From positions 1 through 48,908 of the forward strand of contig JANXZB010000124.1 of NCBI GenBank assembly GCA_025355765.1: a stretch of 48,908 nucleotides of DNA. The letters run 5' to 3'. Of the stretch, positions 28,173 through 38,211 are shown in pieces. The number at the start of each line of letters is the position of its first letter. The first letter of the stretch is position 1. The notes below the pieces were generated by a model. It saw nothing but the letters and a program-made list of their open reading frames with translations, ran no database searches and had not been told where the DNA came from. Position numbers and translations under genes: made by a program. The stretch is from Actinomycetes bacterium. Its GTDB lineage: Bacteria > Actinomycetota > Actinomycetes > Nanopelagicales > Nanopelagicaceae.

Positions 28173-29837
28173 GTGTCAGATATTGAAATTGCACAGGCCG
28201 CGACCATGAAGCCAATCAACGAGATTGGCGCGGTGCTAGGAATTGGTCCGTCAAACTTGGAACCGTACGGGCATTACAAGGCGAAGGTCAGTCTCAAGTA
28301 TCTCGATTCACTTCCGAAGCGCCCCAACAGCAAACTCATTCTTGTCACGGCAATTAGTCCGACGCCGGCTGGCGAGGGCAAAACAACGACAACTGTCGGA
28401 CTAGGCGATGCTCTGCGCGTCATCGGCAAGGACGCGATGATCTGCTTGCGTGAGCCATCCCTTGGACCGGTCTTTGGTATGAAGGGCGGGGCTGCCGGAG
28501 GCGGATACGCCCAGGTAGTACCAATGGAAGACATCAATTTGCACTTCACGGGCGACTTCGGCGCGATCGCATTGGCGAATAATCTGCTTGCCGCCCTTCT
28601 TGATAATCACATTCACCACGGAAACACTCTCAATATTGACGTGCGCCGAGTGGCATGGAAGCGCGTTGTTGATATGAACGATCGAGCGCTGCGCGACATC
28701 GTGGTATCTCTTGGGGGAGTCGGCAACGGCTTTCCTCGCGAGGATGGGTTCGACATTGTCGTCGCTTCAGAGATCATGGCCATTTTCTGCCTGGCAACTT
28801 CTATCGAAGACCTGAAGGCGAGAATTGCGAAAATAGTTGTTGCCTACACAAAGGATAAGAAGTCGGTCCTCGCCAGTGACCTCAAAGCGCAAGGCGCGAT
28901 GACGGTGATCTTGAAGGATGCCTTCCAACCCAACTTGGTCCAAACCCTTGAGAACACACCTGCTTTTGTCCACGGTGGTCCTTTCGCCAATATTGCGCAC
29001 GGGTGCAACTCTGTCGTTGCGACAACATCTGCTATGAAACTTGCAGATTACGTAGTCACAGAGGCAGGATTCGGCGCGGACTTGGGCGCTGAAAAGTTCA
29101 TTGATATTAAGTGCCGAAAATCTGGACTTCGGCCATCAGCTTGTGTTCTCGTCGCGACCATCCGAGCTCTGAAGTATCACGGCGGAGCGGATCTAAAGAC
29201 GATCACCGAGGAGAATCTCGAAGCCCTTGAGGCCGGCATTGTTAACCTTCAAAAGCACGTCTCTAATATTCGCGATGTTTATGGCATGCCAGTCGTTGTT
29301 TCCATTAACCATTTCACCAGCGACACGGATGCCGAGATTGCACTTCTTCGCAAGCGCGTGGAAGGAATGGGAGTTCGTATTGTTCTTGCAACCCACTGGG
29401 CTGATGGTGGCAAAGGTGCTACCGATCTTGCCAATGCTGTTGTAGAACTCTGCGATTCACCTAGCGAGGTCACTTTTGTTTATCCAGACGACGCGACACT
29501 TTGGGATAAGGTCAACACGGTCGCCAAACGCATCTACGGGGCAAGTGAAGTCACTGCAGATTCCAAAGTTCGGACAAAGATCAAGGAACTGCAAGAGAGC
29601 GGATACGGACACTTCCCAATTTGCGTTGCCAAGACTCAGTACTCGTTCTCTACAGATGCGGCTCTTCGTGGCGCACCGACAGGGCATTCAATCAATGTCC
29701 GCGAAGTTCGACTCTCCGCTGGGGCTGAGTTCATCGTGATGGTATGCGGGGAGATCATGACAATGCCAGGTCTGCCTAAGGTGCCATCGAGTGAGCGTAT
29801 TGACTATGTTGATGGCAAAGTGGTGGGGTTGTTCTAA
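28173..29837 (+). CDS. fhs: Formate-tetrahydrofolate ligase (formyl-THF synthetase)
   Basis: A 554-residue Fhs. The ATP-binding signature [38 protein letters not shown] and the folate-site segment [15 protein letters not shown] are all present and the length is typical. It interconverts formate + THF + ATP with 10-formyl-THF. Beside formate dehydrogenase and methyl-group donors it most likely runs toward formate, making ATP. GTG 28173 follows the etfA stop by three bases. Anabolic use of formate is the alternative. Confidence 0.95.
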   Translation: MSDIEIAQAATMKPINEIGAVLGIGPSNLEPYGHYKAKVSLKYLDSLPKRPNSKLILVTAISPTPAGEGKTTTTVGLGDALRVIGKDAMICLREPSLGPVFGMKGGAAGGGYAQVVPMEDINLHFTGDFGAIALANNLLAALLDNHIHHGNTLNIDVRRVAWKRVVDMNDRALRDIVVSLGGVGNGFPREDGFDIVVASEIMAIFCLATSIEDLKARIAKIVVAYTKDKKSVLASDLKAQGAMTVILKDAFQPNLVQTLENTPAFVHGGPFANIAHGCNSVVATTSAMKLADYVVTEAGFGADLGAEKFIDIKCRKSGLRPSACVLVATIRALKYHGGADLKTITEENLEALEAGIVNLQKHVSNIRDVYGMPVVVSINHFTSDTDAEIALLRKRVEGMGVRIVLATHWADGGKGATDLANAVVELCDSPSEVTFVYPDDATLWDKVNTVAKRIYGASEVTADSKVRTKIKELQESGYGHFPICVAKTQYSFSTDAALRGAPTGHSINVREVRLSAGAEFIVMVCGEIMTMPGLPKVPSSERIDYVDGKVVGLF

Positions 29838-30304
29838 TGAAATTCACTCCTTGGTCTATCGACGCGGCATCTGCCGTCTTGGCTGCTACGTGCGATAAAC
29901 CAGGGCCCGTATTGATTTCTCTTCAGGCTATCCAAGAAGAGTTTGGCTATGTTCCCGAAGGGGCCGTTGAACTAGTCGCCAAGGCATGCAATGTATCCCG
30001 CGCGGATGTGCACGGGGTCTTGACCTACTACCACGATCTACGAACATCATTGCCGCCGGCGACGGTTCTCCGGATATGCGTGGCAGAGGCTTGTCAATCC
30101 GTTGGCTCGCGGAAACTCGTAAGCGAGGTTGAGAAATCTTTCAATACGAGGATGGACGAATCCAATAAGGATGTCGAACTCAAGCCCGTCTATTGTTTGG
30201 GCAACTGCGCCCTTGGTCCTTCAGCGATAGTCAACGGCGAACTCATCGGCCGTGCAACTGCTCAAGGCATCAAGAGCATGACTTCTGTGCAGGTGAGTTC
30301 ATGA
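29837..30304 (+). CDS. fdsG: NAD-dependent formate dehydrogenase gamma subunit (FdsG, NuoE-like)
   Basis: A 155-residue thioredoxin-like [2Fe-2S] protein. The four cysteines fall in CVAEAC and later CLGNC, as in NuoE/FdsG. It relays electrons with the FMN/NAD subunit FdsB. It begins in a TAATG overlap with fhs and ends in ATGA with fdsB. The gene order G-B-A matches soluble FdsGBA-type formate dehydrogenases and argues against an isolated Complex I fragment. Confidence 0.9.
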   Translation: MKFTPWSIDAASAVLAATCDKPGPVLISLQAIQEEFGYVPEGAVELVAKACNVSRADVHGVLTYYHDLRTSLPPATVLRICVAEACQSVGSRKLVSEVEKSFNTRMDESNKDVELKPVYCLGNCALGPSAIVNGELIGRATAQGIKSMTSVQVSS

Positions 30305-31845
30305 CGAGTACGATCTACATACCTAAAGACTCCGCGGCTCGTTCCATTGGTGCAGACCATGTTGCCGCAGTAATCGAAGCCGAATCGGCAAAGCGGGGCA
30401 TAAGTATTTCAATCATCCGCAATGGCTCGCGTGGGGCATTCTGGCTAGAGCCCCTGGTGGAGGTGGAAACGAAGGAAGGACGCGTTGCCTACGGACCTGT
30501 CACGGTGGCCGATGTTGAATCACTTTTCCATTCCGCTTTTCATCTCGGCGGCGACCACCGACTCTCACTTGGCAGGACCGATGACATCCCCTGGTTATCC
30601 AGGCAAGATCGCGTCACATTTGCCCGCGTCGGGATTGTTGATCCGCATTCCATGGCTGATTATCAAGATCATGGCGGACTTGTTGGCCTTCGTCGAGCCT
30701 TATCGATGGAACAAGAAGAAATTGTCACCGAGGTAACCCAATCCGGCTTGCGCGGTCGTGGCGGTGCGGGTTTCCCAGCGGGAATCAAATGGCGCACTGT
30801 GATGGCAACGGTGGGTGAGCACAAGTACATCTGTTGCAACGCAGACGAAGGAGATAGCGGAACTTTCGCTGACCGAATGCTCATGGAAGGCGACCCCTTT
30901 ACTCTCCTTGAGGGAATGGCGATTGCGGGCCTCGCCGTCGGGGCAACCGAGGGTGTCATTTACGTTCGTTCAGAATATCCAGCGGCATATGACTCTTTGA
31001 ATCGCGCTATTGAGATAGCCAGAGAATTTGGCTGGTTGGGAAGCGATGTGCTGGGCAGCGGAATTGAATTCGATATTCGCACTCGCATCGGCGGAGGTTC
31101 TTATGTGTGCGGTGAAGAGACGGCGATGCTTGAAAGCATCGAAGGCAAGCGCGGGATAGTTCGCTCTAAACCGCCGCTACCGGCTGTACATGGACTCTTT
31201 GGGAAACCGACGGTCATCAACAATGTTCTGACGTTGGCGACAGTGCCAGCGATCCTCGCCGAGGGTGCGCAGGCGTACATGTCCAGAGGCGTCGGTCGCT
31301 CAGTTGGTACTCAGGTATTCCAACTTGCAGGAAATATTGCGCGTGGGGGAATTGTTGAAACAGCATTCGGCATAACCCTGGACTCTTTAGTCAATGATTA
31401 TGGAGCCGGAACTTTGAGCGGACGAGCCGTTCGCGCTGTTCAAATTGGCGGCCCCTTAGGCGCATATTTGCCAGTTGGCTCAATGAATGTATCGATGGAC
31501 TACGAGTCATTGCTTGCGGCAGGCGGGATGCTAGGACACGGCGGGATTGTCGTCTTTGACGAGAGCGTGGACATGGCCCAGCAAGCCAAGTTCGCGATGG
31601 AGTTCTGTGCCATCGAATCATGCGGCAAGTGCACGCCATGTCGGCTAGGCTCAACACGAGGGGCCGAGACAATCGAGAAGATCATGCTTGGCGAAGATGT
31701 ATCGGGCAACAAGAAACTTCTTCTGGACCTGTGCGAAGTGATGACAGATGGATCTTTATGCGCGATGGGCGGTCTAACACCATTGCCCGTTCGCAGTGCA
31801 ATGCTACATTTTGGGGAAGACTTCGACCGGAGAGCGAGGGTATAG
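30301..31845 (+). CDS. fdsB: NAD-dependent formate dehydrogenase beta subunit (FdsB, NuoF-like)
   Basis: A 514-residue flavoprotein. A ~120-residue N-terminal thioredoxin-like domain precedes the NuoF core with LRGRGGAGFPAGIKWRTV (NADH site), CNADEGDSGTFADR (FMN site), and the [4Fe-4S] set SCGKCTPCRLG plus a later CAMGG. It passes electrons from the Fe-S chain to NAD+. The frame is open upstream to 30193, but ATG 30301, in an ATGA overlap with fdsG, gives the proper start. Confidence 0.93.
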   Translation: MTSTIYIPKDSAARSIGADHVAAVIEAESAKRGISISIIRNGSRGAFWLEPLVEVETKEGRVAYGPVTVADVESLFHSAFHLGGDHRLSLGRTDDIPWLSRQDRVTFARVGIVDPHSMADYQDHGGLVGLRRALSMEQEEIVTEVTQSGLRGRGGAGFPAGIKWRTVMATVGEHKYICCNADEGDSGTFADRMLMEGDPFTLLEGMAIAGLAVGATEGVIYVRSEYPAAYDSLNRAIEIAREFGWLGSDVLGSGIEFDIRTRIGGGSYVCGEETAMLESIEGKRGIVRSKPPLPAVHGLFGKPTVINNVLTLATVPAILAEGAQAYMSRGVGRSVGTQVFQLAGNIARGGIVETAFGITLDSLVNDYGAGTLSGRAVRAVQIGGPLGAYLPVGSMNVSMDYESLLAAGGMLGHGGIVVFDESVDMAQQAKFAMEFCAIESCGKCTPCRLGSTRGAETIEKIMLGEDVSGNKKLLLDLCEVMTDGSLCAMGGLTPLPVRSAMLHFGEDFDRRARV

Positions 31846-31848
31846 ACA

Positions 31849-34845
31849 ATGACGCTGCTTATTGAACCCGATTACGGCACTCCCGCTAGCGAGAGTCTTG
31901 AGACCGTGCAGGTGGAGATCGATGGAGTCGCTGTAACAATTCCGGCGGATACGTCCATTATGCGTGCCTCAGCTATGGCCGGTATCTCGATTCCTAAACT
32001 TTGCGCAACAGACCGCCTCAACGCTTTTGGTTCGTGCAGACTTTGCGTCGTTGAAATTGACGGACGAAATGGCACCCCTTCATCGTGTACTACTCCTGTT
32101 GCGGAGGGCATGAAGATTTCTACCAACAGCCAACGCCTCGATCGCATTCGCCAAGGTGTCATGGAGCTATACATGTCTGACCACCCAGAGGTATGTGCTG
32201 CTGGGGATGAGTGCGAGATGCACGCAATGGCAGCAACGGTTGGCCTAAAGGAGGTTCGCTACTGCGGCCGCACACACTTGGACCTTCCAAAGGATGAATC
32301 CAATCCATATTTCACCTTCGACTCCACCGAGTGCATCGTATGCAATAGATGCGTGCGTGCCTGCGATGAAGTACAAGGCACTTTTGCTCTAACGATTGAA
32401 AATCGTGGCTTTGAAGCACGCGTTTCATCCTCTGGTACCTCATTCATTGAAAGTGAGTGCGTTTCCTGCGGCGCCTGCGTTCAAGCCTGCCCAACCGGCG
32501 CTTTGACCGAGAAGACCCTTTACACAATTGGAACTCCAACAAGATCTGTCCTCACCACCTGTGCTTATTGCGGCGTCGGCTGCACCTTTAAAGCCGAGAT
32601 GCGCGGGGACGAACTCGTGCGCATGGTGCCTTACAAAGAAGGCGGTGCCAACGAAGGACATTCTTGCGTCAAGGGCCGCTTTGCTTGGGGTTATGCCACT
32701 CACTCTGATCGTGTAACCACTCCTATGATCCGGGAGAAGATTACCGATCCATGGCGCGTTGTCAGTTGGGAACATGCTATTGACTACGCTGCAACTACAT
32801 TGAAGGCGCTGCAAGCAGAGTACGGCATCGACAGTATCGGCGGAATTAGTTCATCCCGATGCACGAATGAGGAAGTCTTTGTAGTGCAGAAGATGGTCCG
32901 TGCCGCATTCGGCAATAACAACGTGGACACCTGTGCGCGCGTCTGTCATTCTCCAACCGGCTACGGCCTGAGTCAGACCTTTGGCACATCAGCTGGCACC
33001 CAAGATTTCGAATCCGTCGAGCATGCAGATGTTGTCCTTCTCATCGGGGCAAACCCGACGGCTGCCCATCCTGTTTTTGCATCACGCCTGAAGCAGACTC
33101 TTCGCAAGGGCACCAAACTGATTGTGATAGATCCCCGTCAAATCGAATTAGTGCGCACACCGCATATCGAGGCTGCGCATCATCTTCAATTGCTTCCTGG
33201 CACCAACGTGGCAGTGATCAACGCGATTGCCCATGTCATTGCTGAAGAAGGACTCATCAACCGCGAATTCGTCAATGAGCGCTGCGATCTCGATTCATTT
33301 GCGCGCTGGGAAGAATTCATCCGCCTTCCAGAGAACAGCCCGGAGGCACTTGAGGCATCAACCCGGGTACCGGCCGAGAAGGTTCGAAAAGCAGCCCGCC
33401 TTTATGCAAGCGTTCCCAACGCGGCGATCTACTACGGCTTAGGCGTGACCGAGCACAGCCAAGGCTCGACGATGGTCATGGGCATCGCAAACTTGGCAAT
33501 GGCCACCGGAAACATCGGCCGTCCAGGTGTTGGCGTCAATCCTCTTCGTGGCCAGAACAACGTGCAGGGCTCGTGTGACATGGGCTCCTTCCCACATGAG
33601 TTGCCTGGTTACCGCCATATTTCTAATCCTAAGACTCGAGAAATCTTCGAGATCCAATGGAAGACAGTGATTAGTTCCAAGCCTGGAATGAGAATTCCGA
33701 ACATGTTCGACTCTGCAATCGCTGGAGAGTTCAAGGGCTTGTACATCCAGGGCGAAGATATTGCTCAATCTGATCCAAACATCTCGCATGTTCATGCTGC
33801 ATTGCGTTCGATGGAACTTGTCATAGTACAAGATCTATTTTTGAACGAGACGGCGAAGTTTGCTCACGTCTTCTTGCCTGGCACATCCTTCCTGGAGAAG
33901 GATGGCACCTTCACTAATGCCGAGCGACGCATCAACCGCGTCCGCCCGGTCATGGCCTCAAAGACCGGCAAGTCCGAGTACGAAGTCACGTGCGATCTTT
34001 CCACGGCGCTGGGCTACAAAATGAGCTACGAAAATGCGGCTCAAATCATGGATGAAATTGCAGCGACAACGCCTACTTTTAGCGGAGTTTCCTTTGCCAA
34101 GCTCGATGAGTTGGGCAGTATTCAGTGGCCCTGCAACGTTGACAATCCTGAAGGAACTCCCGTGATGCACGTGGACCATTTCGTCCGCGGTGAAGGCAGG
34201 TTCATGGTTACTCCTTATGTGCCAACAGATGAGAAGGCAACACGGAAGTTCCCTCTGCTTCTCACGACAGGTCGCATTCTGAGCCAGTACAACGTAGGGG
34301 CACAGACACGCAGAACGGCCAACGTGATCTGGCACTCCGAAGACATTCTCGACATCCACGAGTCTGATGCGCAGTTGCGGGGGATTGAGGACGGCTCATG
34401 GGTACGGCTATCGAGCCGCGTCGGTCAGACCATATTGAAAGCACGCATCACGGATGAAGTGCCCGCCGGAGTGGTTTATACGACCTTCCACTTCCCTGAA
34501 AGTGGGGCAAATGTCATAACGACTGAATACTCGGATTGGGCGACGAACTGCCCTGAGTACAAGGTGACCGCCGTTGATATCGCGCCAAGTTCAAAGGGTC
34601 CCCAAGAAATAGGCGAGCACACGCCTTTGGGTGATGTTGAACTGGAGTCCATTGTTCGCATGGCCAACCAAATTGCCGCGAACGTGCCTGCCAAGACCGC
34701 CCCTGAGCACGCCGTTGCTCATCACATCGAGCAGTTCTGGACTCCCTATATGCTAGAGCGGCTCATGAAGGAAGTGGATCGGTCAAAGCTTTCACCTATT
34801 GTGATTCGCGCTTTGGACTTGGAACTTAGGCACCTACCAAGCTAA
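31849..34845 (+). CDS. fdsA: NAD-dependent formate dehydrogenase alpha subunit (molybdopterin, Cys form)
   Basis: A 998-residue catalytic subunit. In order: a [2Fe-2S] domain (FGSCRLCVVE), the NuoG-like region with CAAGDECEMHA, two [4Fe-4S] motifs (CIVCNRCVRACD and CVSCGACVQACP), the Mo-domain cluster (CAYCGVGC with a later C), and the bis-MGD domains. The active-site residue is Cys366 in ARVCHSPTGYG, so no selenocysteine is needed. It oxidises formate to CO2 in the cytoplasm. No fdhD-type sulfurtransferase gene is nearby. Its last 20 bases overlap the convergent DUF1638 gene. Confidence 0.94.
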   Translation: MTLLIEPDYGTPASESLETVQVEIDGVAVTIPADTSIMRASAMAGISIPKLCATDRLNAFGSCRLCVVEIDGRNGTPSSCTTPVAEGMKISTNSQRLDRIRQGVMELYMSDHPEVCAAGDECEMHAMAATVGLKEVRYCGRTHLDLPKDESNPYFTFDSTECIVCNRCVRACDEVQGTFALTIENRGFEARVSSSGTSFIESECVSCGACVQACPTGALTEKTLYTIGTPTRSVLTTCAYCGVGCTFKAEMRGDELVRMVPYKEGGANEGHSCVKGRFAWGYATHSDRVTTPMIREKITDPWRVVSWEHAIDYAATTLKALQAEYGIDSIGGISSSRCTNEEVFVVQKMVRAAFGNNNVDTCARVCHSPTGYGLSQTFGTSAGTQDFESVEHADVVLLIGANPTAAHPVFASRLKQTLRKGTKLIVIDPRQIELVRTPHIEAAHHLQLLPGTNVAVINAIAHVIAEEGLINREFVNERCDLDSFARWEEFIRLPENSPEALEASTRVPAEKVRKAARLYASVPNAAIYYGLGVTEHSQGSTMVMGIANLAMATGNIGRPGVGVNPLRGQNNVQGSCDMGSFPHELPGYRHISNPKTREIFEIQWKTVISSKPGMRIPNMFDSAIAGEFKGLYIQGEDIAQSDPNISHVHAALRSMELVIVQDLFLNETAKFAHVFLPGTSFLEKDGTFTNAERRINRVRPVMASKTGKSEYEVTCDLSTALGYKMSYENAAQIMDEIAATTPTFSGVSFAKLDELGSIQWPCNVDNPEGTPVMHVDHFVRGEGRFMVTPYVPTDEKATRKFPLLLTTGRILSQYNVGAQTRRTANVIWHSEDILDIHESDAQLRGIEDGSWVRLSSRVGQTILKARITDEVPAGVVYTTFHFPESGANVITTEYSDWATNCPEYKVTAVDIAPSSKGPQEIGEHTPLGDVELESIVRMANQIAANVPAKTAPEHAVAHHIEQFWTPYMLERLMKEVDRSKLSPIVIRALDLELRHLPS

Positions 34846-35410
34846 GAATTTCCTTTGTGAGTCCGTCTTCGCCAACGAGCCTGATTTCTAGTGGAAGCCC
34901 AATGAGGGCCGCTGCACTTCTTGCCTGCGCTTCTAATTCAACCGTGGGTTTTTGCGCGAGCCAGATTACCTTTTCGTAATTTTTGAAGTAGTCGTCTCGA
35001 AGCTCGGGTCGCTTGTCCAAGCCCAATTCGACCACGACACTTCTGTGAAATGACTTCGCAAGGAAATCAGTGAGGAAGTATGTACCTGGAGTCTCTTCCA
35101 TGATTCCATTAATCTCATTTTGCCCAGCAAATATGTCGTAGCAGTGCTTTCCTCCCAAACGTGGCACGTGGTGGGCGGCGATAACTGCGTCAAGGGCCCC
35201 GTATGTTCCGCAATCTGCATAGGCAACGAAGCACCTCTCATGGTCGCCTTCAATCTTGGAGAGAAGCGCGTCGACCTCTCCAGCTATCTTCTCAGGAGAG
35301 TTGTGCAAGAGCGGAGGTAACGGGTAGATCGTGAGATCTAGGTTGTGCTTCTCCTGAATGGAGGCAATATGAGTGGCGATCGCCCCGCAGGCAATAACCC
35401 CGATGCTCAT
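34826..35410 (-). CDS. DUF1638 protein of the corrinoid methyltransferase cluster
   Basis: A 194-residue soluble protein with FVAYADCGTYGALDAV and LGGKHCYDIFAG, the Cys-containing segments typical of DUF1638. Function is unknown. The family is often found beside MttB-type methyltransferases and corrinoid proteins, so an accessory role in methylamine or corrinoid handling is inferred. It is the last gene of the leftward unit, 10 bp beyond the activase gene. Confidence 0.8.
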   Translation of the reverse strand: MSIGVIACGAIATHIASIQEKHNLDLTIYPLPPLLHNSPEKIAGEVDALLSKIEGDHERCFVAYADCGTYGALDAVIAAHHVPRLGGKHCYDIFAGQNEINGIMEETPGTYFLTDFLAKSFHRSVVVELGLDKRPELRDDYFKNYEKVIWLAQKPTVELEAQARSAAALIGLPLEIRLVGEDGLTKEILSLVGA

Positions 35411-35420
35411 GTTTTAAACC

Positions 35421-37298
35421 CTACTTAGGAAAGGCTAGACGATCGACGAATTTATCGTTGAAATCAGATCGGTCAGAGAGTTCGACGTAGTCGATCTCGT
35501 CCAACAAGGCCGTTGCTCCGTGACGTTCTTGCGCTGAGAGCAGAGTCATCTTGGCTCCTTCTCCCGCAACGTTGCCGGCGGAGATGATCCTTAGCACCGA
35601 GAGTTTGGGAACCAGGCCGATCTTGATGGCTGAGGCGGGTGAGAGGTATGAGCCAAAGGAACCAGCGAGGAGAACTTGTTGTATCTCACTCTCTTCAACT
35701 CCGAATTCTTCCAGGAGAAGTGCCCAGCCTGTGGCGATGGCCGCCTTGGCAAACTGAAGTTCGCGCACATCGCGTTGCGTCAAAAAAACACAGTCATTGA
35801 GGTCTCCAACTTCTCCGCCCCAGGTAAGAACGAAGACTCGCTCGCCTTCGCGTTGCAACAGACGTGGCGCCAGCAGGGGAGCAACCGCTTTAGCAATGTC
35901 ATCGTTAACAAATCTGCCTGAGTGATCCAGTAGACCGACCTGGACCAGGCAGGCACAGGCATCAACCAACCCTGAACCACATATGCCGATGGGGACCGCG
36001 TCTTCAATAGTGCCGATCACGAAATCACCATTAACAATCTTTACGGTCTCGATAGCACCAGAGGCAGCCCGCACTCCACACTTGATGGAAGCGGCCTCAA
36101 ATGCCGGACCTGCGGGAGCGGCGGTGGCCAGAATTTTCTCACCGTCTCCCAAAATGATTTCACAATTGGTTCCTACATCAATGAAGAGTCGGAGTCGTTT
36201 GTCTCGATCCATTCCCGAGGCAAGCGCTCCCGCAATGATGTCCCCGCCAACGTAAGCGCCAAGTGAAGGAAGGATCACTGCTTTGGCGTTTGGATGGATG
36301 CTGATACCGAGTTCAGTCGCTTCGACATCTGGGTAATCCGCACTAGCCATGATGAACGGCGCGACGCCGAGAGGTTCTGGATCAATACCCAGAAGAAGTT
36401 GGGTCATTGTGGCGTTGCCGGCCAGTGCCACTTCGTAAACATAGGCGGGATTGATCCCAGCCTCGTCACATACTTCATTGGTGAGTTCTGCCAACGTGGC
36501 CTGGGCCAGAGAGCGCAGCCTTTCCAGTGCAGTTGGATCGAGCATGGTTGCGCTGATTCGAGTAATGACGTCGGCACCAAAGGGTTGCTGTTTGTTCAAC
36601 ATCGATTTCACAGCTAAAGGGGTGCCTGTGTTGAGATCTAGCAAAGTGGCAACAACAGTCGTGGTGCCCAGGTCATAGGCGATTCCATAGCGAATGGCGG
36701 TGGTGTCACCCGGTTCGACATCTATGAGGGCCTGGTCAATGAATACAGCAGTGACCTTGAAGTTTGCCGCTCGCAAGACCGTGGGAAGAGTCCTGATCGA
36801 GGCCAAGGAGACGGTTGCTTCAATGTCATCGATAGCCGCGAGAAGTCTCTGGATATCGGTGCGTTGATCCTGCAACGTGGGTTCGGCTAATTCGACATAC
36901 CTCTTCTGCACAGCAGGTCGCAGGATTACTTGTCGGCCAACACCGACTGTGGCGGCCTTGGGTCGCGTGGTCAGGGGAGGCACATCGATTGCAATGTCGG
37001 TGACGGTGCGGACAAGGCAGGCTAGACGCCACCCTTGTGAAATCTCACCGGCAGTAAAAGCGCGTAGGTCTAGAGCAGAGGCGGGGATATCACCTTTGGT
37101 AATTTTGATCTTGCACTTCTTGCATGTGCCGTAACCGCCACATGTGGAATCTATTGCGATTCCATTCCACGAAGCCGCGTCAAATGCGCTGACACCCGTT
37201 GGAACGGTGATGGTTCGCTCATTCGCGACCGTGCCATCCTTTTCTAACGAGCGAATTGCAAGTTTGACGCGTCCAGTGCCATCGTGTTCAGGCAGCAT
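35421..37298 (-). CDS. Corrinoid reductive activase: [2Fe-2S] ferredoxin + ASKHA (RamA/DUF4445-like)
   Basis: A 625-residue protein. The N-terminal ferredoxin domain (about 25-105) has cysteines at 53, 59, 62 and 94 in plant-type spacing (STCGGYGTCKKCKI; RLACLV). The large C-terminal ASKHA ATPase part shows YDLGTTTVVATLLDL and LFIDVGTNCEIILG. Relatives use ATP to reduce inactive Co(II) corrinoid back to Co(I). The cluster here suggests it reactivates the adjacent corrinoid protein. Unlike archaeal RamA, which has C-terminal 4Fe-4S motifs, the redox centre is an N-terminal [2Fe-2S], as in bacterial activators. The ribosome-binding site is weak. Confidence 0.87.
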   Translation of the reverse strand: MLPEHDGTGRVKLAIRSLEKDGTVANERTITVPTGVSAFDAASWNGIAIDSTCGGYGTCKKCKIKITKGDIPASALDLRAFTAGEISQGWRLACLVRTVTDIAIDVPPLTTRPKAATVGVGRQVILRPAVQKRYVELAEPTLQDQRTDIQRLLAAIDDIEATVSLASIRTLPTVLRAANFKVTAVFIDQALIDVEPGDTTAIRYGIAYDLGTTTVVATLLDLNTGTPLAVKSMLNKQQPFGADVITRISATMLDPTALERLRSLAQATLAELTNEVCDEAGINPAYVYEVALAGNATMTQLLLGIDPEPLGVAPFIMASADYPDVEATELGISIHPNAKAVILPSLGAYVGGDIIAGALASGMDRDKRLRLFIDVGTNCEIILGDGEKILATAAPAGPAFEAASIKCGVRAASGAIETVKIVNGDFVIGTIEDAVPIGICGSGLVDACACLVQVGLLDHSGRFVNDDIAKAVAPLLAPRLLQREGERVFVLTWGGEVGDLNDCVFLTQRDVRELQFAKAAIATGWALLLEEFGVEESEIQQVLLAGSFGSYLSPASAIKIGLVPKLSVLRIISAGNVAGEGAKMTLLSAQERHGATALLDEIDYVELSDRSDFNDKFVDRLAFPK

Positions 37299-37326
37299 GG
37301 ACGGGTCTAGTTCTTTTTTAGCGATG

Positions 37327-38202
37327 TCATACCCCAGTGTTCAATGATGCCTTTGATGCCTCTAGCGAGCGGAAGCGGCTGATCCAGTTTGCGCCCCATG
37401 GGTCAAGACCCAGAAGCAAATCAGCTGCGCGCACGGCTTCGACAATAATAGGAGTTCGAGCGTCCATCACTGCACTCGTAAGTCCATGTGACATAGCCGC
37501 AGGAAGGAAAGCCGCATTTACTGCATGACGGTAGGGAAGTCCGAATGAGACGTTGGAGGCTCCTAATGTCATGTTAAGTCCCCACTTTTCGCGAATTCGG
37601 TAGATGGTCTCCAACGTGATCTTGACTGAATCAGGGTCGGCTCCAACTGGCATTGCCAGAGGATCGATGAGGAGATCCTCTAAGGGGATCTTGTACTTCT
37701 CAACGGTGCGGACAATCTTTTCAGTGATTGCCATCCGCTCTGCCACTGTCGCTGGAATTCCGGTTTCATCGTTGGGAAGAGCGATGATTGCAGCTCCGTG
37801 TTTTTTGATGAGAGGCAGAACCAGATCCATGCGATCGTCTTCACCTGTAACGCTGTTTACGAGAGCCTTGCCTTGATAAGTCTCCAGGCCGACCTGTAAG
37901 GCTTCAATGATTGAGGAGTCGATGCAGATCGGAAGATCGGTTAGCGACTGGATCATCATGATCGCACGCCCCAGCAGAGCCGGCTCATCCGTTAGAGGGA
38001 CTCCCATGTTTACATCGAGTACGTCCGCCCCGCCACTGACTTGTTGTTCGACATCTATGGCAAGTCGCGAGAAATTGTTGGCACGTAGTTGCATCTGGAA
38101 CTGCTTGCGCCCAGTCGGATTGATTCGCTCGCCGATGATGCAAAATGGCTGATCGTGCCCGATCGTCACCGTCTTTGTGGCTGACTTAAGTACTGTATGC
38201 AT
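37327..38202 (-). CDS. mtgA: Methyltetrahydrofolate:corrinoid methyltransferase (MtgA-like)
   Basis: A 291-residue pterin-binding TIM barrel: IIGERINPTGRKQF, GGADVLDVNMGVPLTDE, INPTGR-type folate contacts, SVTGEDDRMD and GASNVSFGLPYRH, as in AcsE/MtgA/MetH pterin domains. It moves the methyl from methyl-corrinoid to THF, or the reverse. In the glycine betaine pathway of Desulfitobacterium this role is played by MtgA. AGGAG stands 7 bases before the ATG. The symbol rests on context. Confidence 0.87.
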   Translation of the reverse strand: MHTVLKSATKTVTIGHDQPFCIIGERINPTGRKQFQMQLRANNFSRLAIDVEQQVSGGADVLDVNMGVPLTDEPALLGRAIMMIQSLTDLPICIDSSIIEALQVGLETYQGKALVNSVTGEDDRMDLVLPLIKKHGAAIIALPNDETGIPATVAERMAITEKIVRTVEKYKIPLEDLLIDPLAMPVGADPDSVKITLETIYRIREKWGLNMTLGASNVSFGLPYRHAVNAAFLPAAMSHGLTSAVMDARTPIIVEAVRAADLLLGLDPWGANWISRFRSLEASKASLNTGV

Positions 38203-38211
38203 CCTGGGCTC

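Noticed and set aside
29837-31845. Fragments of Complex I (NuoE/NuoF)
   Set aside because: They are followed by a formate dehydrogenase catalytic subunit with Cys366 and preceded by fhs; no other nuo genes are present.
32440-32814. 124-codon minus-strand frame inside fdsA
   Set aside because: It overlaps the Fe-S and molybdopterin region of fdsA and has no homology of its own.
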